NCBI GenBank assembly: GCA_964503935.1
Contig: CAZDCJ010000008.1
Location: forward strand, 1-39,232
Direction: 5' to 3'
Source of the DNA: STD2-77 sp964503935
GTDB lineage: Bacteria; Patescibacteriota; Minisyncoccia; JAHIHE01; JAGLIN01
Length of the DNA stretch: 39,232 nt
Shown piece by piece: positions 24,301 to 29,802 of this stretch; position 1 is the stretch's first letter, and each line of letters opens with the position of its first letter. Position numbers and translations under genes: made by a program. Below the pieces are notes generated by a model that made no database searches, was not told the DNA's origin, and worked only from the letters and a program-made list of their open reading frames with translations.

Positions 24301-25388
24301 GTCCAGATGGGGATGAGTTCGCCATTTACCGGATTGACCGCCTTAATGCCGAGAAGCTCTACTCCTGTCTTTTCCTTATTAAGATCCGTGCGGTCGAGGT
24401 CGGATTTATTCTTTGCTTCTTCAGCGTATGCATATACTTCGTTCCAGTTGGAAATGCTTTCCTTGTATTTCCCGATGATAGGATGTTCCGGCGCGACTAC
24501 CATATAGCTTACGCCGAAGATGGTGTCAGGGCGGGTGGTAAAGACGCGCAGATTATCCGATAGCTTATCGTCGCCCTCGGCTTTTACCGGAAAATCGATC
24601 TCGGCGCCTTCGCTCTTTCCGATCCAGTTGACCTGCTGGGTCTTGATCTTGTCGAGATAATCTACGGTGTCGAGGTCCGTGATGAGCCTGTCGGAGTATT
24701 TCGTTATCCTGAGCATCCATTGCCGGACATTCTTCTTTTCCGCTACGGCATGGCAGCGTTCGCAGGTGCCGCCGATCACTTCTTCGTTGGCAAGCCCGAT
24801 CTTGCAGCTCGGGCACCAGTTGATGGGCATCTCTTTTTCGTAGGCCATGCGATGATCGTCGATGTACTTCTTGCGTCCGATCTCGTCCAAATCTTCCGGG
24901 ATCGGGAGTTCCCCGATCGGCCGGGCCTTGTCCTGTTCTTCGTCGTAGAAGCTATTATAAAGCTTGAGAAATATCCATTGCGTCCATTTGTAATATGCGG
25001 GATCGGTGGTGTTGATCTCCCGCGACCAGTCGAAACTCGGACCATAACTCTTGATCTGTCTAGTGAAATTGGCGATATTATCACGCGTGACGTCTGCGGG
25101 ATGGCGCTTGGTTTTGATGGCAAAATTCTCCGTCGGAAGTCCGAAAGCGTCCCAACCGATGGGGTAAAGCACGTTCTTGCCCTGCATTCGCTTCTTGCGA
25201 CTAACGATGTCCATCGCTACGTGCGGCTTGACGTGTCCTACGTGCAAACCCGCTCCGGACGGGTAGGGGAATTCGATGAGACAGTAGAATTTCTCTTTCG
25301 ATGAGAAATCCTCGGCCCGGTAAATTCCGCTTTTATCCCATTCGTCCTGCCACTTTTTCTCGATTTTCTGGAAATTGTATTTGCTCAT
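21324..25388 (-). CDS. leuS: Leucyl-tRNA synthetase carrying three nested enzyme/RNA-binding domains
   Basis: Charges tRNA-Leu. 1354 residues, against roughly 800-900 for bacterial LeuRS; the excess is three inserted domains in one open frame. LeuRS parts: catalytic core with HVGH (49-52); a loop insertion at about 149-180; zinc-type cysteines C192, C195, C209, C212; editing domain with TTRPDT (284-289) and GTGAIMAVPAHDTRD (372-386), whose Asp discharges mischarged tRNA; core resuming at about 601 (EEGIAINSHEWSGL) and 644 (LRDWVFSRQHYWGEPIP); KMSKS at 940-944; anticodon-binding domain from about 975, resuming at 1200 to the C-terminal domain at 1354. Inserts: alpha/beta hydrolase about 404-598, ASCH about 675-796, RdgB/HAM1 about 1008-1199. 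ATG at 25388, no Shine-Dalgarno. Divergent from the small-gene cluster. Confidence 0.97.
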   Translation of the reverse strand: MSKYNFQKIEKKWQDEWDKSGIYRAEDFSSKEKFYCLIEFPYPSGAGLHVGHVKPHVAMDIVSRKKRMQGKNVLYPIGWDAFGLPTENFAIKTKRHPADVTRDNIANFTRQIKSYGPSFDWSREINTTDPAYYKWTQWIFLKLYNSFYDEEQDKARPIGELPIPEDLDEIGRKKYIDDHRMAYEKEMPINWCPSCKIGLANEEVIGGTCERCHAVAEKKNVRQWMLRITKYSDRLITDLDTVDYLDKIKTQQVNWIGKSEGAEIDFPVKAEGDDKLSDNLRVFTTRPDTIFGVSYMVVAPEHPIIGKYKESISNWNEVYAYAEEAKNKSDLDRTDLNKEKTGVELLGIKAVNPVNGELIPIWTSDYVLSGYGTGAIMAVPAHDTRDMEFALKFDMPIKSVIEPKGGKTAILVHGFEDDDNGQFSPWKDGWIKEKLTQLGYEIIAPNMPHSHHPKRDEWVSFLARFNDKINENTIFISHSLGCAAVTDFINSLDRKVKAAYFIAPANGTMDFVKFRSEWRNENSDIDSVEVFAHGKAIDWSKVKDQVEIVKVILSDNDRYIPYEETRKAFEERGIPCITLHEQKHFIGRRIPELYSEITRDTYIEEGIAINSHEWSGLETPEFKRVITEHFENNGLGEKSVNYKLRDWVFSRQHYWGEPIPIIKCKHCLADKLDVKMTVNFAKKEVFRLIQNGAKTVETRALNPEEPDRYFGDVKAGDLVRLRDKRSEDFEIVRVTDVKNYKDLGELFEDKEILPKIFPDFSDSHDYARLEKEYSFTADYIERIKKNGLVAWEFEKMDVTQKIPLTESDLPLELPDVKNYEPTDTGESPLAGIKDWVDVACPVCGKMAKRETDTMPNWAGSSWYFLRYVDPKNDQAFADRKKLDYWTPVDLYNGGMEHTTLHLLYSRFWHKFLFDLGYVPTSEPYKARRSHGMIIAEDGQKMSKSRGNVVNPDDIIRDYGADTLRVYEMFMGPYSEAIAWNTNSLIGVHRFLERVWNLQDKVRSDASSKQKILLASNNPGKLQELKDNLKGFDIIALGDLEEKYPEPKEDGETFEKNSLIKAKYYAKKTGYLTVADDSGLSVKAMDGRPGVYSSRFANGDYTKAHEQIFEGLEGKDRGAFFKSVVTIYDPKADNFRQFEGICEGRIAEKAVGTNGFGYDPIFIPNGLDKTFGEILWEEKAKYDHRAKATAKLKEYLKSRLDTEEIESLRHKTIKKVTEDIDDLKFNTCISQLMILANAFEKQERISKDHFETFVILLAPFAPHIAEELWANLGHTGSIHVYEWPASDPALIRDKEIELVVQVNGKVRDKIRVNAEISEEEMRSIALSSTKVTRWFEGKEPRKIIIVKEKLVSIVL
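21792..22367 (-). other. Insert 3 in leuS: RdgB/HAM1 NTP pyrophosphatase
   Basis: LeuRS residues about 1008-1199, between FLERVWNLQDKVRSDASS and DTEEIESLRHKTIKKV. It is a full-length RdgB: ILLASNNPGKLQEL (1011-1024) with the S-x-N-x-x-K motif, E in ETFEKNSLIKAKYYA, ADDSGL (1074-1079) with the catalytic Asp, GRPGVYSSRFA, GTNGFGYDPIF (1151-1161), and DHR at 1182-1184 in place of the usual SHR. RdgB removes inosine and xanthosine triphosphates from the nucleotide pool. Confidence 0.93.
23001..23366 (-). other. Insert 2 in leuS: ASCH domain
   Basis: LeuRS residues about 675-796, placed after the CKHC cysteines (664, 667) where LeuRS normally goes straight on to the LPLELPDV segment. It contains NGAKTVETR (691-699), an exact match to the ASCH signature G-x-K-x-x-E-x-R, then GDLVRLRDKRSEDFEIVRVTDV-like beta strands, the PUA-like barrel. 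ASCH domains are predicted to bind RNA, and some act as amidohydrolases on modified cytidine. Confidence 0.85.
23595..24179 (-). other. Insert 1 in leuS: RBBP9/YdeN-like serine hydrolase
   Basis: LeuRS residues about 404-598, nested in the CP1 editing domain between IKSVIEPKGG and EEGIAINSHEW. The order is that of an alpha/beta hydrolase: first strand and oxyanion region TAILVHGFEDDD (408-419), nucleophile elbow SHSLG with Ser479, acid D557 in LSDNDRYIPYE, and histidine H584 in EQKHF. All three triad residues are in place. RBBP9/YdeN-family hydrolases are normally separate proteins of about 190 residues, the size of this insert. Its substrate is unknown. Confidence 0.85.
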
Positions 25389-25443
25389 ATAGAAGTAAGG
25401 GTTAACAGATTACTCTATCTAATCTTAGCTCAAAATGGCTTGG

Positions 25444-25471
25444 TTGACAAGAAAATGAAAAGCTGTATGAT
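25444..25471 (+). promoter_or_regulatory. Strong promoter for the first small gene
   Basis: TTGACA at 25444-25449, 16-nt spacer, TATGAT at 25466-25471. Predicted start of transcription is near 25478, downstream of the ATG at 25472, which helps to exclude that ATG as the start codon. Confidence 0.75.
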
Positions 25472-25507
25472 ATGCGTACGGATCGAGATCCGAAGGAGGA
25501 AAATGAG

Positions 25508-26185
25508 TTGTCGTGGGAAAACTATGCCATGTTCAGAACTGTCATGCTGGCTATAATACGGGATGTCCTCGAGAAGGATATTTCCACTCCTTGCCGACAC
25601 ATGGAAGTGGATACCTATATGATCCGGAATCGGATTTACCTTAGCAGCATCACTGGCTTGGAAGAAGCTGATCGCGAAGTCGATGAGCTGACAAGAGGAA
25701 AAGAATGGGTAGATGTGAAAGATTTGTTGAAATTCTCATATCGTCCCTACAGCTTTTCTTATAGGAGCGGTATCGGCGAAGAGACCTCGGAAATGGGGAA
25801 GACGCTATGCGCCCTTTATAGCGCCATCGGGAATCTGGAAAGTCTTGAGAGACAGGAAGGACGTAATACGGATAATAGCGTATCTTCTTGTTCCTTGCCA
25901 GAGTTCCTGGATGGGCTCATAACAGCGAGTTCTCTGATCAGAGACTTACGCGAAGAACGGCTCATCATCTGCCATAATGATCCCATGCTGGGAAGAAGTT
26001 TCTGGGAATGGAATCTTGACGAGAGAGAAAAGATAGAGAAGATGCGTGAGGAAGGATTGGCGCTTTCACAGCCGTTCAGCAATGAGTTGATAATCTATAT
26101 CTTCAGAAAAATGTTCATCGAGATATTTCCCGCGCCGATGCCCATAAATTGGGATTTGGTGAAGAGAATGATCAAAGTAAGTTAA
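25508..26185 (+). CDS. Unrecognised acidic helical protein A
   Basis: Not recognised. 225 residues from the TTG at 25508, chosen because GAAGGAGG (25493-25500) lies at ideal spacing; an in-frame ATG at 25472 lies upstream of the predicted transcription start. The protein begins with a helical segment (MFRTVMLAIIRDVLEKDI), has no signal peptide or clear membrane segment, and is rich in Glu, Leu and Arg. It is the first of three similarly built units in a row, each with a consensus promoter and a terminator. Cytosolic location is inferred. The gene is divergent from leuS. Confidence 0.7.
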   Translation: MSWENYAMFRTVMLAIIRDVLEKDISTPCRHMEVDTYMIRNRIYLSSITGLEEADREVDELTRGKEWVDVKDLLKFSYRPYSFSYRSGIGEETSEMGKTLCALYSAIGNLESLERQEGRNTDNSVSSCSLPEFLDGLITASSLIRDLREERLIICHNDPMLGRSFWEWNLDEREKIEKMREEGLALSQPFSNELIIYIFRKMFIEIFPAPMPINWDLVKRMIKVS

Positions 26186-26186
26186 G

Positions 26187-26223
26187 GAGCCTGGGCATAT
26201 GCCTTATAAAACGGCTCTTTTTT
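26187..26223 (+). terminator. Terminator after gene A
   Basis: GAGCC (26187-26191) pairs with GGCTC (26213-26217), followed by six T; the loop contains the palindrome GGCATATGCC. Confidence 0.75.
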
Positions 26224-26274
26224 GTGCGCAAGAAATCTTGATTCCTCGCATATTTCTGATAGCGGTGCCGGAGG

Positions 26275-26303
26275 TTGATTCCTGCCTGTTTCCGGAGTAT
26301 AAT
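26275..26303 (+). promoter_or_regulatory. Strong promoter for gene B
   Basis: TTGATT at 26275-26280, 17-nt spacer, TATAAT at 26298-26303. The leader then has a small hairpin GCACG/CGTGC (26312-26328) and an A-rich stretch before the start codon. Confidence 0.75.
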
Positions 26304-26353
26304 GAAACCCTGCACGAAAGAACCGTGCGAAAAAATAAAAAGGTTGATAAGGA

Positions 26354-26839
26354 TTGACTGAACAAGCGAAAAAAAGGCTGTGTGCGCAGAGATCCATCGA
26401 AACATATCTGATGGAAGATTTCGGAATCGAGCAGAATCTCGTGTCTTTCACGATCTCATTCACGGAAGAAGGTGGCAGATGTACGCAGACCGAAATCTAT
26501 CATTGTCCTGAGACAGAAGAGCTATCTCGGATGCTTCTTGGGATTTCGGAAGTCCTCCGGCTCATGGTGGAAGACGAGGAGAACTGGATCTCCTGTGACA
26601 GACTAGATCGGGCAAGAGAAGAAGATTTCGAATGCCATATGAAAATGGTATCTCTGGCGAAGGAAAGCTATGGGTGCCTTCTTGAAAAGGCATATGACTC
26701 GGGATATGAGGACATGCCCGTCATGGCCGCTATCCTGTTCAAGATGATCGCGGTATTCCTGCCGGAAATGAAGGAAATGATAAAAGGAAAGAAAAGAGTG
26801 GAGGTGCAGAAGCACTGCGATACTTTGATAAAGCTATGA
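26354..26839 (+). CDS. Unrecognised acidic helical protein B
   Basis: Not recognised. 161 residues from a TTG at 26354, with AAAAAGG and AAGGA just upstream as possible ribosome-binding sites; the spacing is less clear than for its neighbours. The sequence is charged and helical, with cysteines scattered along it and a lysine-rich C-terminus; no signal peptide. It has its own promoter and a strong terminator. No obvious similarity to A or C by eye beyond composition. The reading frame is open and consistent, so it is probably real. Confidence 0.62.
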   Translation: MTEQAKKRLCAQRSIETYLMEDFGIEQNLVSFTISFTEEGGRCTQTEIYHCPETEELSRMLLGISEVLRLMVEDEENWISCDRLDRAREEDFECHMKMVSLAKESYGCLLEKAYDSGYEDMPVMAAILFKMIAVFLPEMKEMIKGKKRVEVQKHCDTLIKL

Positions 26840-26850
26840 CACTCTGATTC

Positions 26851-26879
26851 GGGCAAGGCCGCGGCCTTGTCCTCTTTTT
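26851..26879 (+). terminator. Terminator after gene B
   Basis: GGGCAAGGC (26851-26859) pairs with GCCTTGTCC (26864-26872; one G-U pair) around CGCG, followed by TCTTTTT. The -35 box of the next promoter starts 8 nt later. Confidence 0.88.
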
Positions 26880-26886
26880 GACCCAT

Positions 26887-26914
26887 TTGACAAAGAAGAG
26901 AGAGAGGCTATGAT
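26887..26914 (+). promoter_or_regulatory. Strong promoter for genes C and D
   Basis: TTGACA at 26887-26892, 16-nt spacer, TATGAT at 26909-26914: the same boxes and spacing as the promoter of gene A. Confidence 0.75.
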
Positions 26915-26971
26915 GACGGCAAGGATACTGAAAATATATCCGGAAAGAAATAAGAGGAGGGTGAAGAAGCA

Positions 26972-27463
26972 TTGGAACTGCTATGGACTAAGGAAAAATT
27001 AGATCCCTGTGTCTGGGGATATGCGGAAGCTTTCCATGATGTCGTGCCAAGTTTTCAGTGTGCAGCCGGTCTTGGTGAGGACGTGACGGCGATCCTGCGC
27101 GGTTATTTCTTCATCAAGGGGTTTCGGCAAGCATACGAAATCTATGCTTTAGGATGCCAGTTGGAACTTGGGAAGAAAAAGACATTCATTGCTAAGAGTC
27201 CCGAAACGAAAGAAAGGATTACAGCCTTGTATCTTCTCGCACAGCTTCTCAAAGAGACTGAAGAGAAAGACAAGAAAGATGCGTCTATCCGGGTAATTAT
27301 CTGCCCGCCTTTGAAAATCTCAGAAAAATTGATTGAAAGTCGATTCAATAGCATGAAGTATCTTCTTGCTTATCTCGCTAAGCAAGCTATCGGCGAGAAT
27401 GGAGAGCTTTCGGAAGAGATGCAGCATCTGGAAAGTATCAATATCCGGGTCATTTACTGTTAA
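26972..27463 (+). CDS. Unrecognised protein C
   Basis: Not recognised. 163 residues from a TTG at 26972, preceded by GAGGAGG at 26954-26960, a strong Shine-Dalgarno at an 11-nt distance. It starts MELLWTKEKLDPCVWGYAEAF. The sequence mixes short hydrophobic strands (RVIICPPL, NIRVIYC) with helices, suggesting a small alpha/beta protein, without signal peptide. Gene D follows 20 nt downstream in what is probably the same transcript. Confidence 0.65.
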   Translation: MELLWTKEKLDPCVWGYAEAFHDVVPSFQCAAGLGEDVTAILRGYFFIKGFRQAYEIYALGCQLELGKKKTFIAKSPETKERITALYLLAQLLKETEEKDKKDASIRVIICPPLKISEKLIESRFNSMKYLLAYLAKQAIGENGELSEEMQHLESINIRVIYC

Positions 27464-27483
27464 ATAAAAAGAGAGGATCTATC

Positions 27484-27630
27484 TTGTTCGAAGAAGGCGA
27501 CATAAGATTCGTGATGGCGGTAACTGAGGAATTTTTCCTTCTGGCATGTTCTGATAGGACAGGAGAAAGGAGCATCTTTCTTTATATCTATTACGGATGG
27601 GATGATGCTCCGGAAGAATTACCAAGCTGA
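27484..27630 (+). CDS. Unrecognised 48-residue protein D
   Basis: Small reading frame with a TTG start at 27484, preceded by GAGAGGA (27471-27477) at six bases, the same initiation style as its upstream neighbours. Translation gives MFEEGDIRFVMAVTEEFFLL followed by a short charged stretch and IFLYIYYGWDD, ending at a TGA that lies inside the terminator stem. Acidic with an aromatic segment; no function suggested. Being short, it is less certain than its neighbours. Confidence 0.5.
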   Translation: MFEEGDIRFVMAVTEEFFLLACSDRTGERSIFLYIYYGWDDAPEELPS

Positions 27631-27652
27631 AACGTCTATGTCTCAGCTTTTT
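27624..27652 (+). terminator. Terminator after gene D
   Basis: AAGCTGA (27624-27630) pairs with TCAGCTT (27643-27649) and is followed by T residues to 27652. The stem contains the stop codon of gene D. Confidence 0.75.
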
Positions 27653-27660
27653 ATTATGAT

Positions 27661-27711
27661 AAAAACCGCCCCGAAAGGACGCAAAGATATTCTTGTAGCC
27701 GTCTGGCGTTA
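27661..27711 (+). ncRNA. Candidate structured RNA with a GEMM-like core
   Basis: AAC(C)GCC near 27664-27670 pairs with GGCGTT (27705-27710). Inside is CC-GAAA-GG immediately followed by ACGCAAAG (27679-27686), the same arrangement as the tetraloop-capped P2 arm and its 3' strand in c-di-GMP-I (GEMM) riboswitches, then TAGCCG. The second arm of a normal GEMM RNA is missing. It is followed by a G/C-rich hairpin region (27772-27785) but no gene on the same strand. A new or degenerate aptamer is possible; function is inference. Confidence 0.35.
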
Positions 27712-27815
27712 TTCTTCGCGATTCCTCTTCTAATAAATTGTCCTATGACACTAGGAGCCTGAAGAGAAATACTAAGGGGCCTTTTTATGGGGAAGATATG
27801 GTACGGGGTATATCA

Positions 27816-27843
27816 AAAGCACGATTTTCTATCGTGCTTTTTC
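27816..27843. terminator. Bidirectional terminator between the small-gene cluster and tatD
   Basis: AAAAGCACGAT (27816-27826) pairs perfectly with ATCGTGCTTTT (27832-27842) around TTTCT. Eleven base pairs with A/T runs at both ends, so it works for both strands; tatD (minus) ends 7 nt away. Confidence 0.88.
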
Positions 27844-27849
27844 TGTATG

Positions 27850-28629
27850 CTATATGCCAAACAGTCTTCTTGCATTCTCGCTCGTGATCCTTTCGAGCTC
27901 TCGGGCATCCATTTTCCGGATTTCGGCGATCTTCTCTATCACATAGCGGACGAAGAGCGGCTCGTTGATCTCGCCGCGGTGGGGGATGGGCGTGAGGTAG
28001 GGGGCGTCAGTCTCGACCAGGATCCGGTCTAGCGGCATGGATTTCACGGTATCAAGGAAGAAGGATTCATCTTTGCTCCCCGGCTTGTAATAAGTGACCA
28101 CTCCTGTAAAGCCGATGTAGAATCCCAGGTCGACGAATTTCTTGGCCGTTTCGGGACTAGCGGTGAAACAATGCAGGACGCCTTTCCAGCCGGAAGGCTT
28201 ATAGCCTCTCAATATTTCCAAGACTTCCGCGTACGCCTCGCGGCAATGGATGATGATAGGCTTTTCGCATTTTTCGGCAAGCCCGAGCTGCTTGCGAAAT
28301 GCCCCTTCTTGCACTTCGGGAGCGCAGAAAGGCTCTTTGAAGAAATCCAGTCCGATCTCTCCCATGGCGACGACTTTGGAATCATCTAGAAGCTCCTCGA
28401 GGCGCCTAAGATTGTCCTCAGTGAGAGAATCGGCATCGTGCGGATGGATGCCGACGGAGGCAAATATATTCTCATCCTTCTGCGCCATCTCGACCGCCCG
28501 TTCGCTTGACTTCATATCGCAGCCGACGTCGACAATAGCCTCTCCGCCTGCACTGCGAAACCGCTCGAGCATGGCGCTGCGCATCTCGTCGAAATCGGGG
28601 AAATCTATATGGGAGTGAGTATCGATCAT
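27850..28629 (-). CDS. tatD: TatD family metal-dependent hydrolase/DNase
   Basis: TIM-barrel hydrolase of the TatD family; family members are 3'-5' exonucleases in DNA repair and DNA turnover, and some deacylate D-aminoacyl-tRNA. 259 residues, typical size. Metal ligands are all visible: H5 and H7 (DTHSH), E91 (GEIGLDFF), H128 (IIHCRE), H153 (LHCF) and D208 (ETDAPYL). Starts ATG at 28629 with no Shine-Dalgarno. A 130-nt gap separates it from the membrane-protein gene upstream on the same strand. Confidence 0.95.
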   Translation of the reverse strand: MIDTHSHIDFPDFDEMRSAMLERFRSAGGEAIVDVGCDMKSSERAVEMAQKDENIFASVGIHPHDADSLTEDNLRRLEELLDDSKVVAMGEIGLDFFKEPFCAPEVQEGAFRKQLGLAEKCEKPIIIHCREAYAEVLEILRGYKPSGWKGVLHCFTASPETAKKFVDLGFYIGFTGVVTYYKPGSKDESFFLDTVKSMPLDRILVETDAPYLTPIPHRGEINEPLFVRYVIEKIAEIRKMDARELERITSENARRLFGI

Positions 28630-28759
28630 GACAATAGATAATTTATTTAGTAGCGGGCGTGTTCAATCGGCGGCGATAAGAGGTAGCGATATAGTATCCG
28701 TTCTTTTCTTCCATGATTGGTTTATCGGTTTATTCGGATTAATGGGTATCGGATTTACA

Positions 28760-29794
28760 TCAACAGTCCTTTACCTTTTCTTTCCTGATATCGTTGTAGA
28801 CGATGGCGACGACGGTCGCTATGGGCACGGCCAGGATCATGCCTAGGATACCTGCCAGCTGCTCGCCGATTGCCGCGGCCACGATGATGATGACCGGGTG
28901 CAGGCCTACCGATTTCTCCATGACCTTGGGAACGATGAGATAATTCTCAAACTCTTGGATGAGGAAATAGAGGACGAAGGTCATGGCTGCTATCTGCGGG
29001 GAAACCGTAAGCGCGATGAGTATCGCTGGGACGGCGGAAAGCATCGGTCCGATGTAAGGGATGAGTTCGAGGGCGCCGGCGATTATCGCGAGTACCAGGG
29101 CATATGGGACGCCGATGAGAGAAAGCCCGATGAAGGAAAAGGCTCCGACGACGAAGCATAGGGTGACCTGTCCGATGAACCATTGTCCGAGCTTTTCCTC
29201 GGTCTTGTTTATGATACGCACGCCGCGTTCGTGGAATTCATCAGGAAGCGTGGCGCGGATGAATTTTTCAATGCCGTCGTCTTCCAGCACCAAGTAGAAA
29301 GAAATGACCGCGATAAGGACAGCGGAGAATATCCCGCCCACGAACCCCATGGTTCCCGTCACCAGATAACCGGCTATATCGCTGAGTGTCGAGCTTACCT
29401 TGGCGAGAATATTCTGCGCGGCGCCGGAATCTAGTCCTATGTTCTGCCCGTTGTCAATCAGGTATCTGTAATCGAATTTCTCAAGGTATTGCGGAAGAGT
29501 ATTGGCCATTAGGGTGATTTCGCTCGCAAGAGTCGGCGTGACGATGTAGAGGAGCAGCAGGATGACGGCGAGAGTGGATGTGAAAATAAGACCGGTGCCG
29601 AATACTCGCGGGATGCCGTTCTTCCTTTGCATGCGGTCAACGGCCGGCTCCATCGTGAGCGCCAGGAGCACTGCGATCAGGATAGTGAAGATCACGTCCC
29701 GGATGTAGTAAAAGAAGAACATCACCAGGATGACCACGAACAGGCGAAAGATGCTCTCGTAAGAGATATCGATCAGCATTTTTTCTTTTTTCAT
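28760..29794 (-). CDS. AI-2E/PerM family membrane protein
   Basis: Polytopic membrane protein of the AI-2E family transporter group (YhhT/PerM, formerly UPF0118). 344 residues with about seven hydrophobic segments: two near the N-terminus (18-45), one at 66-90, one at 150-170, and a block from 210 to 335. Family signatures are present: ELIPYIGP (243-250) and PKVMEKSVGLHP (289-300). Members have been linked to autoinducer export and Na+/H+ antiport, but the substrate cannot be read from sequence. It begins 8 nt after the M16 peptidase gene, so the two are co-transcribed. The N-terminus is lysine-rich and cytosolic. Confidence 0.93.
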   Translation of the reverse strand: MKKEKMLIDISYESIFRLFVVILVMFFFYYIRDVIFTILIAVLLALTMEPAVDRMQRKNGIPRVFGTGLIFTSTLAVILLLLYIVTPTLASEITLMANTLPQYLEKFDYRYLIDNGQNIGLDSGAAQNILAKVSSTLSDIAGYLVTGTMGFVGGIFSAVLIAVISFYLVLEDDGIEKFIRATLPDEFHERGVRIINKTEEKLGQWFIGQVTLCFVVGAFSFIGLSLIGVPYALVLAIIAGALELIPYIGPMLSAVPAILIALTVSPQIAAMTFVLYFLIQEFENYLIVPKVMEKSVGLHPVIIIVAAAIGEQLAGILGMILAVPIATVVAIVYNDIRKEKVKDC

Positions 29795-29802
29795 TTTCGT
29801 AA

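Noticed and set aside
21324..25388. The leuS inserts as inteins
   Set aside because: No Cys/Ser start, no His-Asn end and no splicing or homing-endonuclease motifs at the borders; each insert matches a different unrelated enzyme or RNA-binding family.
25503..25505. ATG right after the GGAGG of gene A
   Set aside because: It is in another frame with no long open reading frame; the frame of gene A is open for 225 codons.
25472..25507. ATG at 25472 as start of gene A
   Set aside because: It lies before the predicted transcription start and directly after the -10 box; the TTG at 25508 has an ideal Shine-Dalgarno.
27787..28032. 81-residue plus-strand frame after the candidate RNA
   Set aside because: It runs through a strong bidirectional terminator and into antisense tatD.
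28643..28714. 23-codon minus-strand frame between the AI-2E gene and tatD
   Set aside because: Too short to support, with no ribosome-binding site; could only be judged by conservation.
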